From contig DLHP01000004.1 in NCBI GenBank assembly GCA_002483285.1, positions 1 to 64,000 on the forward strand: DNA of 64,000 bases, written 5' to 3'. The position numbers and the translations under genes were made by a program. Position 1 is the first letter of the stretch. The number at the start of each line of letters is the position of its first letter. Below the pieces are notes generated by a model, which was not told where the DNA came from, made no database searches, and saw only the letters and a list, made by a program, of their open reading frames with translations. Source of the DNA: Flavobacterium sp. UBA7665. GTDB lineage: Bacteria; Bacteroidota; Bacteroidia; Flavobacteriales; Flavobacteriaceae. Positions 17,279 through 28,100 of the stretch are shown one piece after another.

Positions 17279-18631
17279 TTAATTCATACATTGGTTGACG
17301 TCGCCTTCGAGGTTGTACAAAGTAGCAACCTGTGTAGCAGTCAAAGCTTTTTTGTATACCCTGATGTCATCCATAAAGCCTTTGTATCGGTTTGCGAAAG
17401 AATAACTGGGGATTGAGGTAGGCATATCGTTGCAAGTAAAAGTGCGGCGGAGTTGGCCGTCGCGGTACAATTTACCAAGGTTCAAGCTACTATCGTAACT
17501 AATCACCAAATGGTGCCAGTTGGCGATGTCATTGCCGAGCCCATCGGTAACCCAGGAATCATCATAGATTACTTCATCAGACATATCCATCAAATAAGGT
17601 CCCATAACAGTATTGTCGGGACTGCCCAATAAGGCGGTAACGGCAAAGTTAGACGCCAACTGTTCTTGCGGATTAACGCCCGAATTGTCCTGTCTTTTGT
17701 ACCAGATACTCATTGAAAAACTGCCGCTGGCCATCATGTTATTGGCTGCATTTCCTTCGGCGTAAACGGTGTTTTGGCCATTATTGGAACCATCATCCAT
17801 AGAAATGGCGCCGTTTGCGTTGCCGCTGCGATCGGTTACGTAATGATAGTTTCCTGAGATTAGCATTTCCGAATTCCCGGTCAAATCATGCAATTCGTTG
17901 CCAAACGGGATGTACATCACCAGGTCATCGGTTAAAATATTAGGGTTACCACAGCTGCAATCCTCGGCAGCAACATTGATGGCATCCAAAAGCTCGGTGT
18001 CGTTTTGAACCACAACCAGCTCGCCGTTTGAATTGACAGCACTTATGGGATAATTGATTTGGTACAATTGCCCTAGCGATAAGCCCGCAATAAAACCAAA
18101 CAAATCCGGTTTATTATTGATGGTAAAGTTTTGCGCATTCTGGATATTGCTGTCGTAAACAGAAATCACAACCGGATATTGTACGGATATACATGGAATA
18201 GCAGGATTCAAAGGCGCAGCAGTATTGTCGCGGAAATCATCCAAAGCCTGTTGGCTACCGAGTAATTGTTGGGTATAATCGATTAGGGAAACCGTCAACG
18301 GAAAAGCCAACGTTATCGAATCTACATCACTGGCCGAAGCTGCGAAAATATCTCGAACCGTCTGGTAATCGGCCTCAGAAGCGAGTCCAACCGATTGCCC
18401 ATTGACGATTGCCTGGTATGGAAAGTCAATCTTGAACGCACTCGAGTGGTCTATGAAATTATCCCCCGAGGTGTTGTTCATGGCCAATCTGTAAAGCCCT
18501 GTGGTCAATTCTGAAGATTTTGAAAGTGCCTTTGTATTAGACAGGGTCTCATTTTCGTCGTGCTGGCAGGAAACCAAAAGCACCGCCGGCAAAACAACCC
18601 ATGCAAATAAGACTTTCAACAAATTTCTCAT
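17279..18631 (-). CDS. Lipoprotein with C-terminal LamG (concanavalin-like) domain
   Basis: A type II signal with lipobox LLVSC (Cys at about residue 22) leads a 200-residue N-terminal domain of unknown fold. That domain reads FKIDFPYQAIVNGQ ... PVVISVYDSNIQ and is cysteine-poor. Around residue 225 the motif CSCGNPN links to a LamG/laminin-G-like domain (about 235-440: LVMYIPFGNELHDLTGN, SFSMSIWYKRQ, NWHHLVISYDSS, GFMDDIRVYKKALT). LamG domains bind glycans or proteins. Anchored in the outer membrane, probably facing outward, but the ligand is unknown. Divergent from the ECF sigma gene. Confidence 0.85.
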   Translation of the reverse strand: MRNLLKVLFAWVVLPAVLLVSCQHDENETLSNTKALSKSSELTTGLYRLAMNNTSGDNFIDHSSAFKIDFPYQAIVNGQSVGLASEADYQTVRDIFAASASDVDSITLAFPLTVSLIDYTQQLLGSQQALDDFRDNTAAPLNPAIPCISVQYPVVISVYDSNIQNAQNFTINNKPDLFGFIAGLSLGQLYQINYPISAVNSNGELVVVQNDTELLDAINVAAEDCSCGNPNILTDDLVMYIPFGNELHDLTGNSEMLISGNYHYVTDRSGNANGAISMDDGSNNGQNTVYAEGNAANNMMASGSFSMSIWYKRQDNSGVNPQEQLASNFAVTALLGSPDNTVMGPYLMDMSDEVIYDDSWVTDGLGNDIANWHHLVISYDSSLNLGKLYRDGQLRRTFTCNDMPTSIPSYSFANRYKGFMDDIRVYKKALTATQVATLYNLEGDVNQCMN

Positions 18632-18792
18632 CTTGTAAAATGTTAGTTACGGCAATAAAACATCCCAAATATCGAAAACCCTACCTTAGGAACCGTTTTT
18701 TCTGATTAAGTTTATGTCGGGAAAAATGACGCCATAAAAGTAGGGTTTTTAATTTCTGAGCTGTTTTCACTACAGAACACTTTTGGATTCCT

Positions 18793-19326
18793 ATGGAAAA
18801 AAATGGATTGCATTGCATTTGTGAGGATGCGGTATTTGCCGGGTTCTTCAAGACGCATGTCAAAAATTTGCGCAACTACCTGTATTACAAGTTCGGTAAT
18901 GAGGAGCAAGCCAATGACGTGACACAGGAAGCATTCATTAAACTGTGGGAAAATTGCAAAAATGTACCATTCGAGAAAGCCAAGTCGTTTCTATATATCG
19001 TAGCCAACAACGCGTCGTTGAATTATATCGCGCACCAAAAAGTAGTACTGGAGTACTCTAAAAAAGCCGATTTAAACCAACATGCTTTTGAAAGCCCTGA
19101 TTACATCATAGAAGAAGAAGAATTCAGGGTGAAGCTGCACAATGCGATCGAGAATTTGTCTGAGGCACAGCGCACCGCGTTTTTGCTCAACCGTATCGAC
19201 GGGAAGAAATACACCGAAATTGCAGAAATGCTCGGCATCAGCGTCAAAGCGGTCGAGAAGCGGATTTCGGGCGCTTTGGCCGCCTTAAGAGAACAGATTG
19301 ACCAATTACAAGGAATTAAAATATAG
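18793..19326 (+). CDS. ECF RNA polymerase sigma factor
   Basis: 177 residues. Sigma region 2 contains YYKFGNEEQANDVTQEAFIKLWEN, and the region 4 helix-turn-helix contains YTEIAEMLGISVKAVEKRISGALAALRE. It is followed by a FecR-type anti-sigma gene (22 bp gap) and a TonB-dependent receptor with an N-terminal signalling domain. This is the arrangement of cell-surface signalling, where substrate binding by the receptor releases the sigma factor. It likely autoregulates the cassette, but I see no clear ECF-type promoter. CACTTTTG at about 18775 is one base off the primary-sigma -7 box. Confidence 0.93.
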   Translation: MEKNGLHCICEDAVFAGFFKTHVKNLRNYLYYKFGNEEQANDVTQEAFIKLWENCKNVPFEKAKSFLYIVANNASLNYIAHQKVVLEYSKKADLNQHAFESPDYIIEEEEFRVKLHNAIENLSEAQRTAFLLNRIDGKKYTEIAEMLGISVKAVEKRISGALAALREQIDQLQGIKI

Positions 19327-19348
19327 TCGTTATCAAAAGAAAGTAACA

Positions 19349-20239
19349 ATGGAAATGCAACACGATTTAGCCAAATGGCTCGAAGGAGGAATGACCCGGC
19401 AAGAGCTGGCCGCTTTTGAACAGTCGGCCGATTTTAAAAGCTACGAAAAAATTATAGCTTACACCAATACACTCAAGGTTCCGGCCTTTGATACTGAATT
19501 GATGTGGGCCGAAATCACCGCGCCCAGAACAAAAACCATTCGTTTGCAAAACAATTGGCTGCTTAGGATTGCAGCAGTGCTGGTCATCGGGATTGGGTTG
19601 TTTTTTGCGTCGGTACCCATGCAAACCACCTCCGAACTCACCGAAAACAAAATGCAGAAAACCTTCTTACTGCCCGATGATTCTGAGGTGACGCTTAATT
19701 CGGCTTCGCAGATCGAATACAAAAAATGGAACTGGACCGACCGCCGCGAACTGCAACTGGAAGGCGAAGCGTTCTTTAAAGTCACCAAAGGCCAAACCTT
19801 TGACGTGCTTACCCGCTTGGGCAAAGTAACCGTCGTGGGTACGCAATTCAATGTCAAGGCCCGTGGCGACCGGTTTGAAGTGATCTGCTATGAAGGAAAA
19901 GTCCGTGTGGCTACCCAAGGCAAAACCTTGTTGCTCACCCCAGGCATGTCGGCCTATTTTGAAGCCGGTAGAGCCCTGCAACCAGTGGCTTCGGTTCTAG
20001 ACAAACCTACCTGGTTGAACCACCTTATTTCATTCTCCAACGATGATCTCGACACCGTAATCGCCGAAATCGAACGGCAATACGATGTAAAAATCAGCAA
20101 ACAGAAAGTAGACAGCAACCACCGTTTCACTGGCAATGTGCCCTCGGATGACCTTGAAATGGCGCTGTATATCATCTCCAAAACCTACAACCTCAACTAT
20201 TCTAAAGCAGAAACCAACATCACGCTTACCGCAAGATAA
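19349..20239 (+). CDS. FecR-family anti-sigma factor
   Basis: Residues 1-70 are a short cytoplasmic anti-sigma segment. One membrane helix follows (about 72-90, LLRIAAVLVIGIGLFF). The periplasmic FecR domain has LPDDSEVTLNSASQIEYKK, ELQLEGEAFFKVTKG, VVGTQFNVKARG and ICYEGKVRV. A C-terminal STN-like/DUF4974 part includes LDTVIAEIERQYDV and FTGNVPSDDLEMAL. Transfers the receptor's signal across the inner membrane. ATG 19349 gives 296 residues; the upstream extension overlaps the sigma gene and looks untranslated. 2 bp separate it from the receptor gene. Confidence 0.93.
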   Translation: MEMQHDLAKWLEGGMTRQELAAFEQSADFKSYEKIIAYTNTLKVPAFDTELMWAEITAPRTKTIRLQNNWLLRIAAVLVIGIGLFFASVPMQTTSELTENKMQKTFLLPDDSEVTLNSASQIEYKKWNWTDRRELQLEGEAFFKVTKGQTFDVLTRLGKVTVVGTQFNVKARGDRFEVICYEGKVRVATQGKTLLLTPGMSAYFEAGRALQPVASVLDKPTWLNHLISFSNDDLDTVIAEIERQYDVKISKQKVDSNHRFTGNVPSDDLEMALYIISKTYNLNYSKAETNITLTAR

Positions 20240-20241
20240 AA

Positions 20242-22551
20242 ATGTCCAAAGGCCGAATTTACCTGATACTGGCTTTCTTTTTCTTCCTTTTTTCAGGAGC
20301 GGTTTTGGCGCAGCAAAAGGCACCGCTTAAAACCGTCCTTACCCAAATCGAGAAACAGCATCAGGTAAAATTCAGCTACACCGAAGAAACGATTGCACCC
20401 TACGAGGTGACAACGCCCGACGTTTCAGAAACCCTTTTGCAACAATTGGAGCAACTCCAACAGCAAACGCCGCTAGGCTTTGAAATTGTCGACAACCGCT
20501 ACGTGATTGTAACGGTAAGCCAAAGCATGGCCAACGATCCAAAGGCCGACGCCATGACCTTCTCACTCAACGAAGTCACGATAGACCATTACCTCACCTC
20601 GGGAATCTCCAAAACCAAAAGCAACGGATACGTCCTCAAACCCTCCAAATTTGGGATATTGCCAGGCCTTATCGAACCAGACGTGCTGCAGACCATGCAA
20701 CAGATTCCCGGAATTTACAGTGCCGAGGAAAACATCTCCAGCCTCAATGTGCGCGGCGGCACGCACGACCAGAACCTGTTTTTATGGAACGGCATCAGGA
20801 TGTTCCAAACCGGCCACTTCTTTGGATTAATCTCTGCGTTTAACCCAGCCGTACCCAACCGCATTTTGATCGCCAAAAACGGCACCTCGGCCTTCTATGG
20901 CGAAAGCGTGTCGAGCGTAGTGGATATGGCCACAACCAGCGAAAAGATCGAACCTTCTACTTACGCCGTTGGGCTCAATTTGATCGCCGCAGATTTTTAC
21001 GCAAAGATGAAACTCAACGACAAAGCCTCGTTGATGGTTTCTGGGCGTCGCTCACATACCGATTGGGTTCAGTCGCCCACGTATCAGAAATATTACAATA
21101 GGATTTTCCAGAATACGATTGTGACCAATGTCAACAATCGGGAAGTGATTAGTTACAACACCAACGAGGATTTTTATTTCTACGACTTTACGCTTCAGTT
21201 CAAACAGAAAATCGGGACGCGGCATGAACTGCTTGTGGATGGTATCGGGATCTCCAACCGGCTGGGTGTTGACCAACGGTCTGTAGTAGGCGGCGTATAC
21301 AACTCAAAAAACAATTTGCTTCAACAACAAAGTTATGGCGGGAACCTAAGCTGGAAAACCAGCTGGAACGCCAAAAATACCACGCAGGTTAACGCTTATG
21401 TCTCCTGGTACGACCTTGAATCTATCACCGAGTCGATAGAGAAAAACCAACTGCTCAACCAGGAAAACTCGGTCTTAGACACCGGGATACGCATTGAGAA
21501 CAGCCATGAATTGAGCCCGTATTTCATTTTTAAAAATGGCTACCAATACAATGAGATCGGGATTTCGAATTTTGACGAGATCAACAATCCCGAGTTCAGC
21601 CGAAATGTAAGGAATGTATTGCACAGCCACGCGCTGGTGCTCGAAACCCAAATCCGGTCGCGCAATGGCAAGTTGTCGGTCAATTCGGGTATCCGTTCTA
21701 ATTATTACGAGAGCTTTAATAAACTGCTGATTGAGCCGCGCCTGCAATTCAACTACGCGATGACCCAATCACTGGCCATTGAGTTACTCGGCGAAATGAA
21801 AAACCAGACTGCCTCGCAGGTGATTGACCTGCAGCAAGATTTCATGGGAATCGAAAAACGCCGATGGACTTTAGCCGACGACCGTGAAATTCCCATCCAG
21901 AAAAGCCAACAGCTTGCCCTGGGAATCACCTATAAGAACAAACGCTGGTTGTTTACTGTAGATAATTTTTATAAAAAAGTCAAAGGTATTTCAACACCTG
22001 GCCAGGCTTTTCGCAACCAACTGGAACGGATTAAACTCAATGGCAACTATGAAGTTTGGGGTTCGGAGGTTTTGCTGCAACGCAATTTCAGGCGATTTTA
22101 CACTTGGTTGGCTTACAGTTTCAACCACAACCGATATGATTTCAGCCAATACGACCCGAGCCAATTCCCGAACAATTTTCAGATTGAGCACAGTATATCG
22201 GGTGCAGCGACTTACGATTGGAAAAAACTTCGCATTGCCCTGGGTGGCAAATGGAATTCGGGCCGTCCGACTACCACGCCTATTTTGCTGAGCAACCGCC
22301 AAATCAGCTATAACAATCCTAACAATGAAGTGTTGGATGATTTTTTTCAGTTCAACCTTTCGGGTTCTTACGAGTGGCTTCTCGGGCAAAAATCTAGGCT
22401 GCAGCTTCACGCTTCGTTGCTCAACATCTTCAACAAGAGCAATACGGTGAACCGCTATTACCGCGTCAACAGCCTGAGCAACACCATCGAAAGCGTCAAT
22501 ACTTATGCGCTAGAACGCACGCCAAACCTGAGCTTGCGTTTGTTGTATTAA
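20242..22551 (+). CDS. TonB-dependent outer-membrane receptor with N-terminal STN signalling domain
   Basis: Signal peptide (1-23, ending VLAQ), then an STN domain (about 28-95, PLKTVLTQIEKQHQVKFSY to NRYVIVTV). A plug domain follows (LQTMQQIPGIYSAEENISS, LNVRGGTHDQNLFLWNG) and then a beta-barrel to the C-terminal LSLRLLY strand. The usual Bacteroidota carboxypeptidase-like (CarboxypepD_reg) domain between STN and plug is missing. The layout therefore resembles proteobacterial FecA. No SusD partner is adjacent, which argues against a glycan-uptake SusCD pair and leaves a siderophore-like or protein-borne ligand possible. 769 residues. Confidence 0.92.
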   Translation: MSKGRIYLILAFFFFLFSGAVLAQQKAPLKTVLTQIEKQHQVKFSYTEETIAPYEVTTPDVSETLLQQLEQLQQQTPLGFEIVDNRYVIVTVSQSMANDPKADAMTFSLNEVTIDHYLTSGISKTKSNGYVLKPSKFGILPGLIEPDVLQTMQQIPGIYSAEENISSLNVRGGTHDQNLFLWNGIRMFQTGHFFGLISAFNPAVPNRILIAKNGTSAFYGESVSSVVDMATTSEKIEPSTYAVGLNLIAADFYAKMKLNDKASLMVSGRRSHTDWVQSPTYQKYYNRIFQNTIVTNVNNREVISYNTNEDFYFYDFTLQFKQKIGTRHELLVDGIGISNRLGVDQRSVVGGVYNSKNNLLQQQSYGGNLSWKTSWNAKNTTQVNAYVSWYDLESITESIEKNQLLNQENSVLDTGIRIENSHELSPYFIFKNGYQYNEIGISNFDEINNPEFSRNVRNVLHSHALVLETQIRSRNGKLSVNSGIRSNYYESFNKLLIEPRLQFNYAMTQSLAIELLGEMKNQTASQVIDLQQDFMGIEKRRWTLADDREIPIQKSQQLALGITYKNKRWLFTVDNFYKKVKGISTPGQAFRNQLERIKLNGNYEVWGSEVLLQRNFRRFYTWLAYSFNHNRYDFSQYDPSQFPNNFQIEHSISGAATYDWKKLRIALGGKWNSGRPTTTPILLSNRQISYNNPNNEVLDDFFQFNLSGSYEWLLGQKSRLQLHASLLNIFNKSNTVNRYYRVNSLSNTIESVNTYALERTPNLSLRLLY

Positions 22552-22552
22552 A

Positions 22553-22574
22553 AAAACCGGCTAACACCGGCTTT
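22553..22574. terminator. Weak hairpin between convergent genes
   Basis: AAAACCGG (22553-22560), a 6-nt loop and CCGGCTTT (22567-22574), with one A-C mismatch, between the TonB receptor and the minus-strand gene at 22578. The A-run makes it a better terminator on the minus strand. Confidence 0.5.
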
Positions 22575-22577
22575 GAT

Positions 22578-23042
22578 TTAATTTTTCTCGAAAGTAAGAT
22601 TGTCTACGTCGGCACCTCCATCACTCACATCCTGCAAGACGATCTTATCGGCCGTGCGCGACACGACATCCCAGTCATCACTGATATCTTCGAAATCGGC
22701 GGGTGCAGCAAAAACGATGTTGAAATCGAGTGGATCACTTGGGGTTTCATCCTCGGATTTGTTGGTGGATAGCGTCCAGGCTCCGGTGTAGGTATTGTTG
22801 CCGTCTGTGGCCGACAATAAATCGTCGGCTCCAAAAGTGAAATCGTATCCGGTAAAATGATCGGTTTCTTCCTGTCCGTGGTCGCTGTAATACGTGACGC
22901 GCCAGGTTCCTTGCATCACGGTGTTCTTGATGAGTTCGGTATCTTGCAATACCACAGGTTGCACGTCTTCGCGCGAGCAAAAAGAGGCGGTATTGAGCAG
23001 CATAACGGCAGAAAGTGCAATAAAAACAGTTAACTTCTTCAT
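22578..23042 (-). CDS. Secreted lipocalin-like protein of unknown function
   Basis: A signal sequence ends near residue 22 (TASFCSRED). The Cys there has Phe at -1, which is a poor lipobox, so lipidation is uncertain. The mature part reads MQGTWRVTYYSDHGQEETDHFTGYDFTF, then GNNTYTGAWTLS and ADKIVLQDVSDGG. This W-containing beta-strand pattern resembles small lipocalin-like or DUF4923/DUF5004-type proteins of Bacteroidota, by pattern only. 154 residues. A -7 box, TATGTTTG, is at 23072-23065. Confidence 0.72.
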   Translation of the reverse strand: MKKLTVFIALSAVMLLNTASFCSREDVQPVVLQDTELIKNTVMQGTWRVTYYSDHGQEETDHFTGYDFTFGADDLLSATDGNNTYTGAWTLSTNKSEDETPSDPLDFNIVFAAPADFEDISDDWDVVSRTADKIVLQDVSDGGADVDNLTFEKN

Positions 23043-23064
23043 AAACAGTAGGATTTACATTTGC

Positions 23065-23072
23065 CAAACATA
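23065..23072 (-). promoter_or_regulatory. Candidate -7 element for the 22578-23042 gene
   Basis: TATGTTTG on the minus strand fits TAnnTTTG, 22 bp before the ATG. No -33 TTG at the right distance. Confidence 0.4.
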
Positions 23073-23095
23073 AGAATAATTTTGAAACTGTGCGC

Positions 23096-24883
23096 TTACA
23101 TTCTTTCGGGAACGGCAATACCGAGCAAACCAAACGCCGAGTGGATGGTGTCGGCGACCTTTTTAGAAAGCTGCACGCGAAAGGTTTTGATGTCAAGGTT
23201 TTCCTCACCGAGTATCGAAACCGTCTGATAAAACGAGTTATATTCCTTTACGAGTTCATAGGTATAGTTGGCTACGAGTGCCGGGCTGTGGTGTTCGGCC
23301 GCCAATTGTATGGTCTCGGGATATTGCTCTAGCAGTTTGAGGAGTTCTTTTTCTTTGGGATGCAATCCTAGGCTGGCGGCAGCGAGGTTCGTGTCGAGAT
23401 CAAAATCGGCCTTGCGCAAAATCGACTGGATCCGCGCGTAGGTATATTGGATGAACGGCCCGGTATTCCCTGCAAAATCGACCGATTCTTCTGGGTTGAA
23501 CAGGATGCGTTTTTTGGGATCGACCTTGAGTATGTAATATTTGAGTGCGCCGAGCCCGATGGTTTTGTAGAGTTTGAGTTTCTCTTCGTCGTTGTATCCT
23601 TCGAGTTTGCCGAGTTCTTCAGACAGTTGTTTGGCAGTTTGCGTCATGTCATCGATCAAATCGTCGGCATCCACGACCGTTCCTTCGCGCGATTTCATTT
23701 TTCCAGACGGCAAATCGACCATACCGTAAGACAAATGGAACAGGTTCTTAGACCAATCGAAACCGAGCTTTTTGAGGATCAGGAACAACACCTTAAAGTG
23801 GTAATCCTGCTCGTTCCCTACCGTGTAGACCATTCCGCCCACATCTGGGAAGTCGTTGACACGTTGGATGGCCGTGCCGATGTCTTGGGTCATGTAGACC
23901 GCTGTACCGTCGGAGCGCAATACGATTTTGCGGTCGAGTCCTTCATCGGTAAGGTCAATCCATACCGAACCGTCGGGGTCTTTTTCAAACACGCCTTTTT
24001 CGAGTCCCATCTGCACGACGTCTTTACCCAAAAGGTAGGTGTTGCTTTCGTAATAATAGGAGTCGAAATCGACGCCGAGGTTATTATAGGTTTCTGCAAA
24101 TCCGCTATAAACCCAACTGTTCATGGTTTTCCAGAGGCTAACGACTTTTTCGTCTCCGGCTTCCCAATCAAGTAGCATTTGTTGGGCTTCGAGGATGATG
24201 GGTGCTTGCTTTTTGGCTTCGTCTTCTGTTTTTCCCTGGGCGATTAGATCGTTGATTTGTTCTTTGTACGCTTTGTCGAACGCGACATAATATTTCCCCA
24301 CGAGTTTGTCTCCTTTGAGGTGTGAAGATTGTGGCGTTTCACCTTTGCCGAATTTCTCCCAAGCGAGCATGGACTTGCAAATATGAATCCCGCGGTCGTT
24401 GATGATCTGGGTTTTGTAGACTTTCTTCCCCGATGCCTTGATGATCTCGGCCACCGAATAACCCAAAAGGTTATTGCGCACATGGCCCAAGTGCAATGGC
24501 TTGTTGGTGTTGGGCGATGAATATTCGATCATTACAGCCTTGTCCTGGCCATTGGGCGCGACAAACCCGAATTGGCTGTCTGATTTTATCTTATTGAAAA
24601 AGTCGATGTAATACGAATCGGCGATGACGATATTGAGGAAACCCGAAACGACATTGAAACGTTCTACCTCATCCACGTGCTCTACGAGGTAGGCGCCTAT
24701 TTTTTGGCCGAGTTCGGCCGGGCTGCTTTTGATGAGTTTGAGCAACGGAAACAACACCATGGTGAGGTCGCCTTCAAAATCTTTGCGCGTAGCCTGAAAT
24801 TCAACTCTTTCGATTGTTAGGTCAAATAGGGTCTTGATGGCTTTCTCGATTTGTGGCGTAAGGATTTGTTGCAGTCCGTTCAT
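23096..24883 (-). CDS. argS: Arginyl-tRNA synthetase
   Basis: Class I aminoacyl-tRNA synthetase. An N-terminal Add-1 domain covers residues 1-100. The HIGH signature is in SSPNTNKPLHLGHVRNN near residue 125, and the KMSKS equivalent is GKMKSREGT, in which the canonical second Lys is displaced as is usual for ArgRS. The C-terminal anticodon-binding DALR domain contains FIQYTYARIQSILRK and ends in HSAFGLLGIAVPERM. 595 residues. A TATCTTTG -7 box is at 24910-24903. Confidence 0.97.
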   Translation of the reverse strand: MNGLQQILTPQIEKAIKTLFDLTIERVEFQATRKDFEGDLTMVLFPLLKLIKSSPAELGQKIGAYLVEHVDEVERFNVVSGFLNIVIADSYYIDFFNKIKSDSQFGFVAPNGQDKAVMIEYSSPNTNKPLHLGHVRNNLLGYSVAEIIKASGKKVYKTQIINDRGIHICKSMLAWEKFGKGETPQSSHLKGDKLVGKYYVAFDKAYKEQINDLIAQGKTEDEAKKQAPIILEAQQMLLDWEAGDEKVVSLWKTMNSWVYSGFAETYNNLGVDFDSYYYESNTYLLGKDVVQMGLEKGVFEKDPDGSVWIDLTDEGLDRKIVLRSDGTAVYMTQDIGTAIQRVNDFPDVGGMVYTVGNEQDYHFKVLFLILKKLGFDWSKNLFHLSYGMVDLPSGKMKSREGTVVDADDLIDDMTQTAKQLSEELGKLEGYNDEEKLKLYKTIGLGALKYYILKVDPKKRILFNPEESVDFAGNTGPFIQYTYARIQSILRKADFDLDTNLAAASLGLHPKEKELLKLLEQYPETIQLAAEHHSPALVANYTYELVKEYNSFYQTVSILGEENLDIKTFRVQLSKKVADTIHSAFGLLGIAVPERM

Positions 24884-24902
24884 GATTAGAATATTTAGGC
24901 TG

Positions 24903-24910
24903 CAAAGATA
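24903..24910 (-). promoter_or_regulatory. Candidate -7 element for argS
   Basis: TATCTTTG on the minus strand, 19 bp before the ATG. No TTG at the expected -33 distance. Confidence 0.45.
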
Positions 24911-25143
24911 GCTATACCATACTAATATTAAAAGGAGAATGTTTGCGGGAAAAAGGCAGGTGCATTTCGTCGATTTTTTCCTAAAATGACAATATGCGAT
25001 GTTGTAATTGTAGGATTTTTATAGATAATATTTCTAAAATAATGTATTTCATCGATTTTATTTGCATTTTACCGATAATTGTTCCAATCTTTGTCCTGTC
25101 AAAAATAACATATTGTTACGATAATAATTAGCCCTAAATTATT

Positions 25144-28100
25144 ATGAAAAAAATTCTACTCATTCTTGCTTTGGCAAGTACGCTTGTTGGCTACACCCAA
25201 GCCATCTCGGTCAATACGAATACGTATACCGTACCCCAACTGGTTAACGCCGTCCTAATCAATTCACCTTGTGTCTCGGCACAAAATGTGACTTCGCGCA
25301 CGGGAACCAATTTTGGTTCTTCTAACGGAATCGGATTTTTCCAGAACACCAACCCCAACTTCCCGATGCAATCCGGCGTGATTATGAGCACCGGAAATGT
25401 CATGAACGCGATGGGGCCAAACACTACAGCACTTAGCGATGGCTCGGCCAACTGGCCCGGCGATACCGATTTGCAAAACACATTGCTCCAGGCCGGCATC
25501 ACCATGAACTCGGTCAACGCTACTGTTTTGGAATTCGACTTTACGCCGATTTCACCTACTTTTAGTTTTGATTTCCTTTTCGCTTCTGAAGAGTACGGAA
25601 ACTTTCAATGTCAGTTTTCGGATGCATTCGCGTTCCTGCTTACCAATACTGTTACCGGCGTTACTACCAACCTTGCGGTAGTGCCTAACACCAATTTACC
25701 GATTTCGGTGGTGACCATCCGTGATTTCCTTTACAACTCTTCGTGTCCTTCTGCCAATGTCGAATATTTTGGGAGTTACAACGGTGGCTCTGCAGCGGCG
25801 ACAGCGGCGGTAAATTTCAACGGACAGACCAAACTCATGAATGCCTCCGCGGTACTCACACCCAATACGCCTTATCACATTAAGTTGGTGATTGCCGACC
25901 GTTCGGATGAGAATTCGGATTCGGCTATCTTTATCTCGTCGGATACCTTCAACATCGGACAGGACGTTTTGGGACAAGATATCGCCAGCAACAGCCCAAC
26001 TGCTCCTTGCTTTGGCGACAACTATGTGTTGAATTCTAACCTGAATCCTACGCAATATACTTTTACCTGGACCAAAAACGGGCAACCGGTAAGCGGCGCC
26101 TCTGGCCCATCACTTACCATTACAGGCCCGGGAACATACAGCATCACATACCAAAGCGGTACTTGTGTACCCGTTACCGACTCGGTCAATATCGGTTATC
26201 AATCACAAATCATGGCTGGAACGCCAACCGATTTGTACCGTTGCGATTTGGGCGCTGCAAACTATACCTATGACTTGTCGATCAACACACCAATCGTCAA
26301 AGCCGGACTCAACCCAGCAACTACGGTATCTTATTACGACAATCAGGCCGACGCCAACGCCGGAAACGCCAATACGCTGCCAACATCGTATGTAGGAACT
26401 CCTGGCGAGACCATCTATGTCAGGATCAAAAACGCCACAGGAAACTGCTACGTGGTCAAGAACTTCAAGCTATTGACTTCACCGGCACCCACTGCGACCC
26501 AACCCGGAAACATCACCAAATGCGCCACGTCGCAATTCAACAACAGCGCTTTCTATTTGCCGGTACAAACGCCAGTAATATTGGGGAGCCAATCACCAAC
26601 AAACTACAATGTAACCTATTATACTACCTTGGCCAACGCCAATGCCGGTAGCAATCCGGTAACCACGCACTACGCTACGAACAACACCACCGTTTATGCG
26701 AGGGTACAAAGTGTTTATGACGCCACTTGTTACAGCGTGACGAGTTTTGTGCTCTTCATTAGCCCATTGCCTTTGGTTGATTCGTTTGATGCCGTGGTCG
26801 TTTGCCAGCCTTACCCGCTGCCAGCCATTACCAACGGCCAATACTTCACAGCACCAAACGGTGCCGGGACGCAACTTTTCGCCGGTGATTTGATTACAGA
26901 AAGCAAAACGATTTATGTCTACAATTCTAATGAATTTGGATGCTCGAACTCGAGCAACTTCCTGGTGACTATTTTAGAGCCCACAGAACTTGGACCGGCA
27001 AGCGGAACCCACTGCGGAAGCTTTACCCTGCCTGGACTTCCCCACGGGAAATACTTCACGGGTCCAAACGCAACTGGAACCGAAATCGCACCAGGCACCG
27101 TCATCACGACCTCACAAACCATTTACGTCAATTTCGTAGGAACCGCAGAACCAGTTTGCGTGATCAATACCGGATTCGACATTACGATTGTACCCGGTGT
27201 AACCGTGGGCACTTTCCCCAATGTATTTGAATGTGCTTCTTATACGCTTCCTGCTTTGTCTATCGGTAAATATTACACCCAACCCAACGCTGGCGGCACC
27301 GAACTCGCTGCCGGAACAGCGATAACCAGCACGCAACAAATCTACGTCTATGCGGTAACCGCAAACGATTGTAAGTCAGAAGCTTCATTTACCGTATTCA
27401 TCGGAATGGCAACCCCTGCCGATATTTCGCAATGCGAGCCTTATGTATTGCCTGCCTTGCCTATCGGAGGTTACTATACTGGTCCGGCTGGTACCGGAAC
27501 GCAGATTCCTTCAGGAACTGCCATCAACCTGACGCAAACCGTATACATCTATGTACCTAACACACAAACAAACTGTACAGACGATTTACATTTCTCTGTA
27601 AGCATCGCGCAACCGATTGTAGATGTGTTCCCTAATGTAAGTTCCTGTGAAAGCTATACCTTGCCTGCACTTACCAATGGCGAATACTTCTCTGACGGTA
27701 ACGGAACCGGAACCCATTTCTATCCTGGTGACATCATCACTGCAACAAGGGCCATTTTCGTCTTTAAAAGAGCGAGTGCAAGCTGTAGCAATCAATCGGT
27801 GTTTACCATCACCATTGTCCCAAAACCGGCGATCGACTCGAGGTCTGATATCGATGTATGTAACTCGTACACCCTCACCGAACTGGCCGACGGAAACTAT
27901 TACACCGGACCTGACGGAACAGGAGTTCAATTGCCTGCAGGAACCGTAATCAATACGACGCAACGTATCTACATCCGTGTAGTCTCTGCAACGGCGCCAT
28001 TTTGTGCAGCCGAGAACAGTTTTAACATCAAAATCTATTCGATCCAAGCCGACGCACCATCAAACGTAACCGCCTGCGATAGTTATACCTTACCTGTTTT

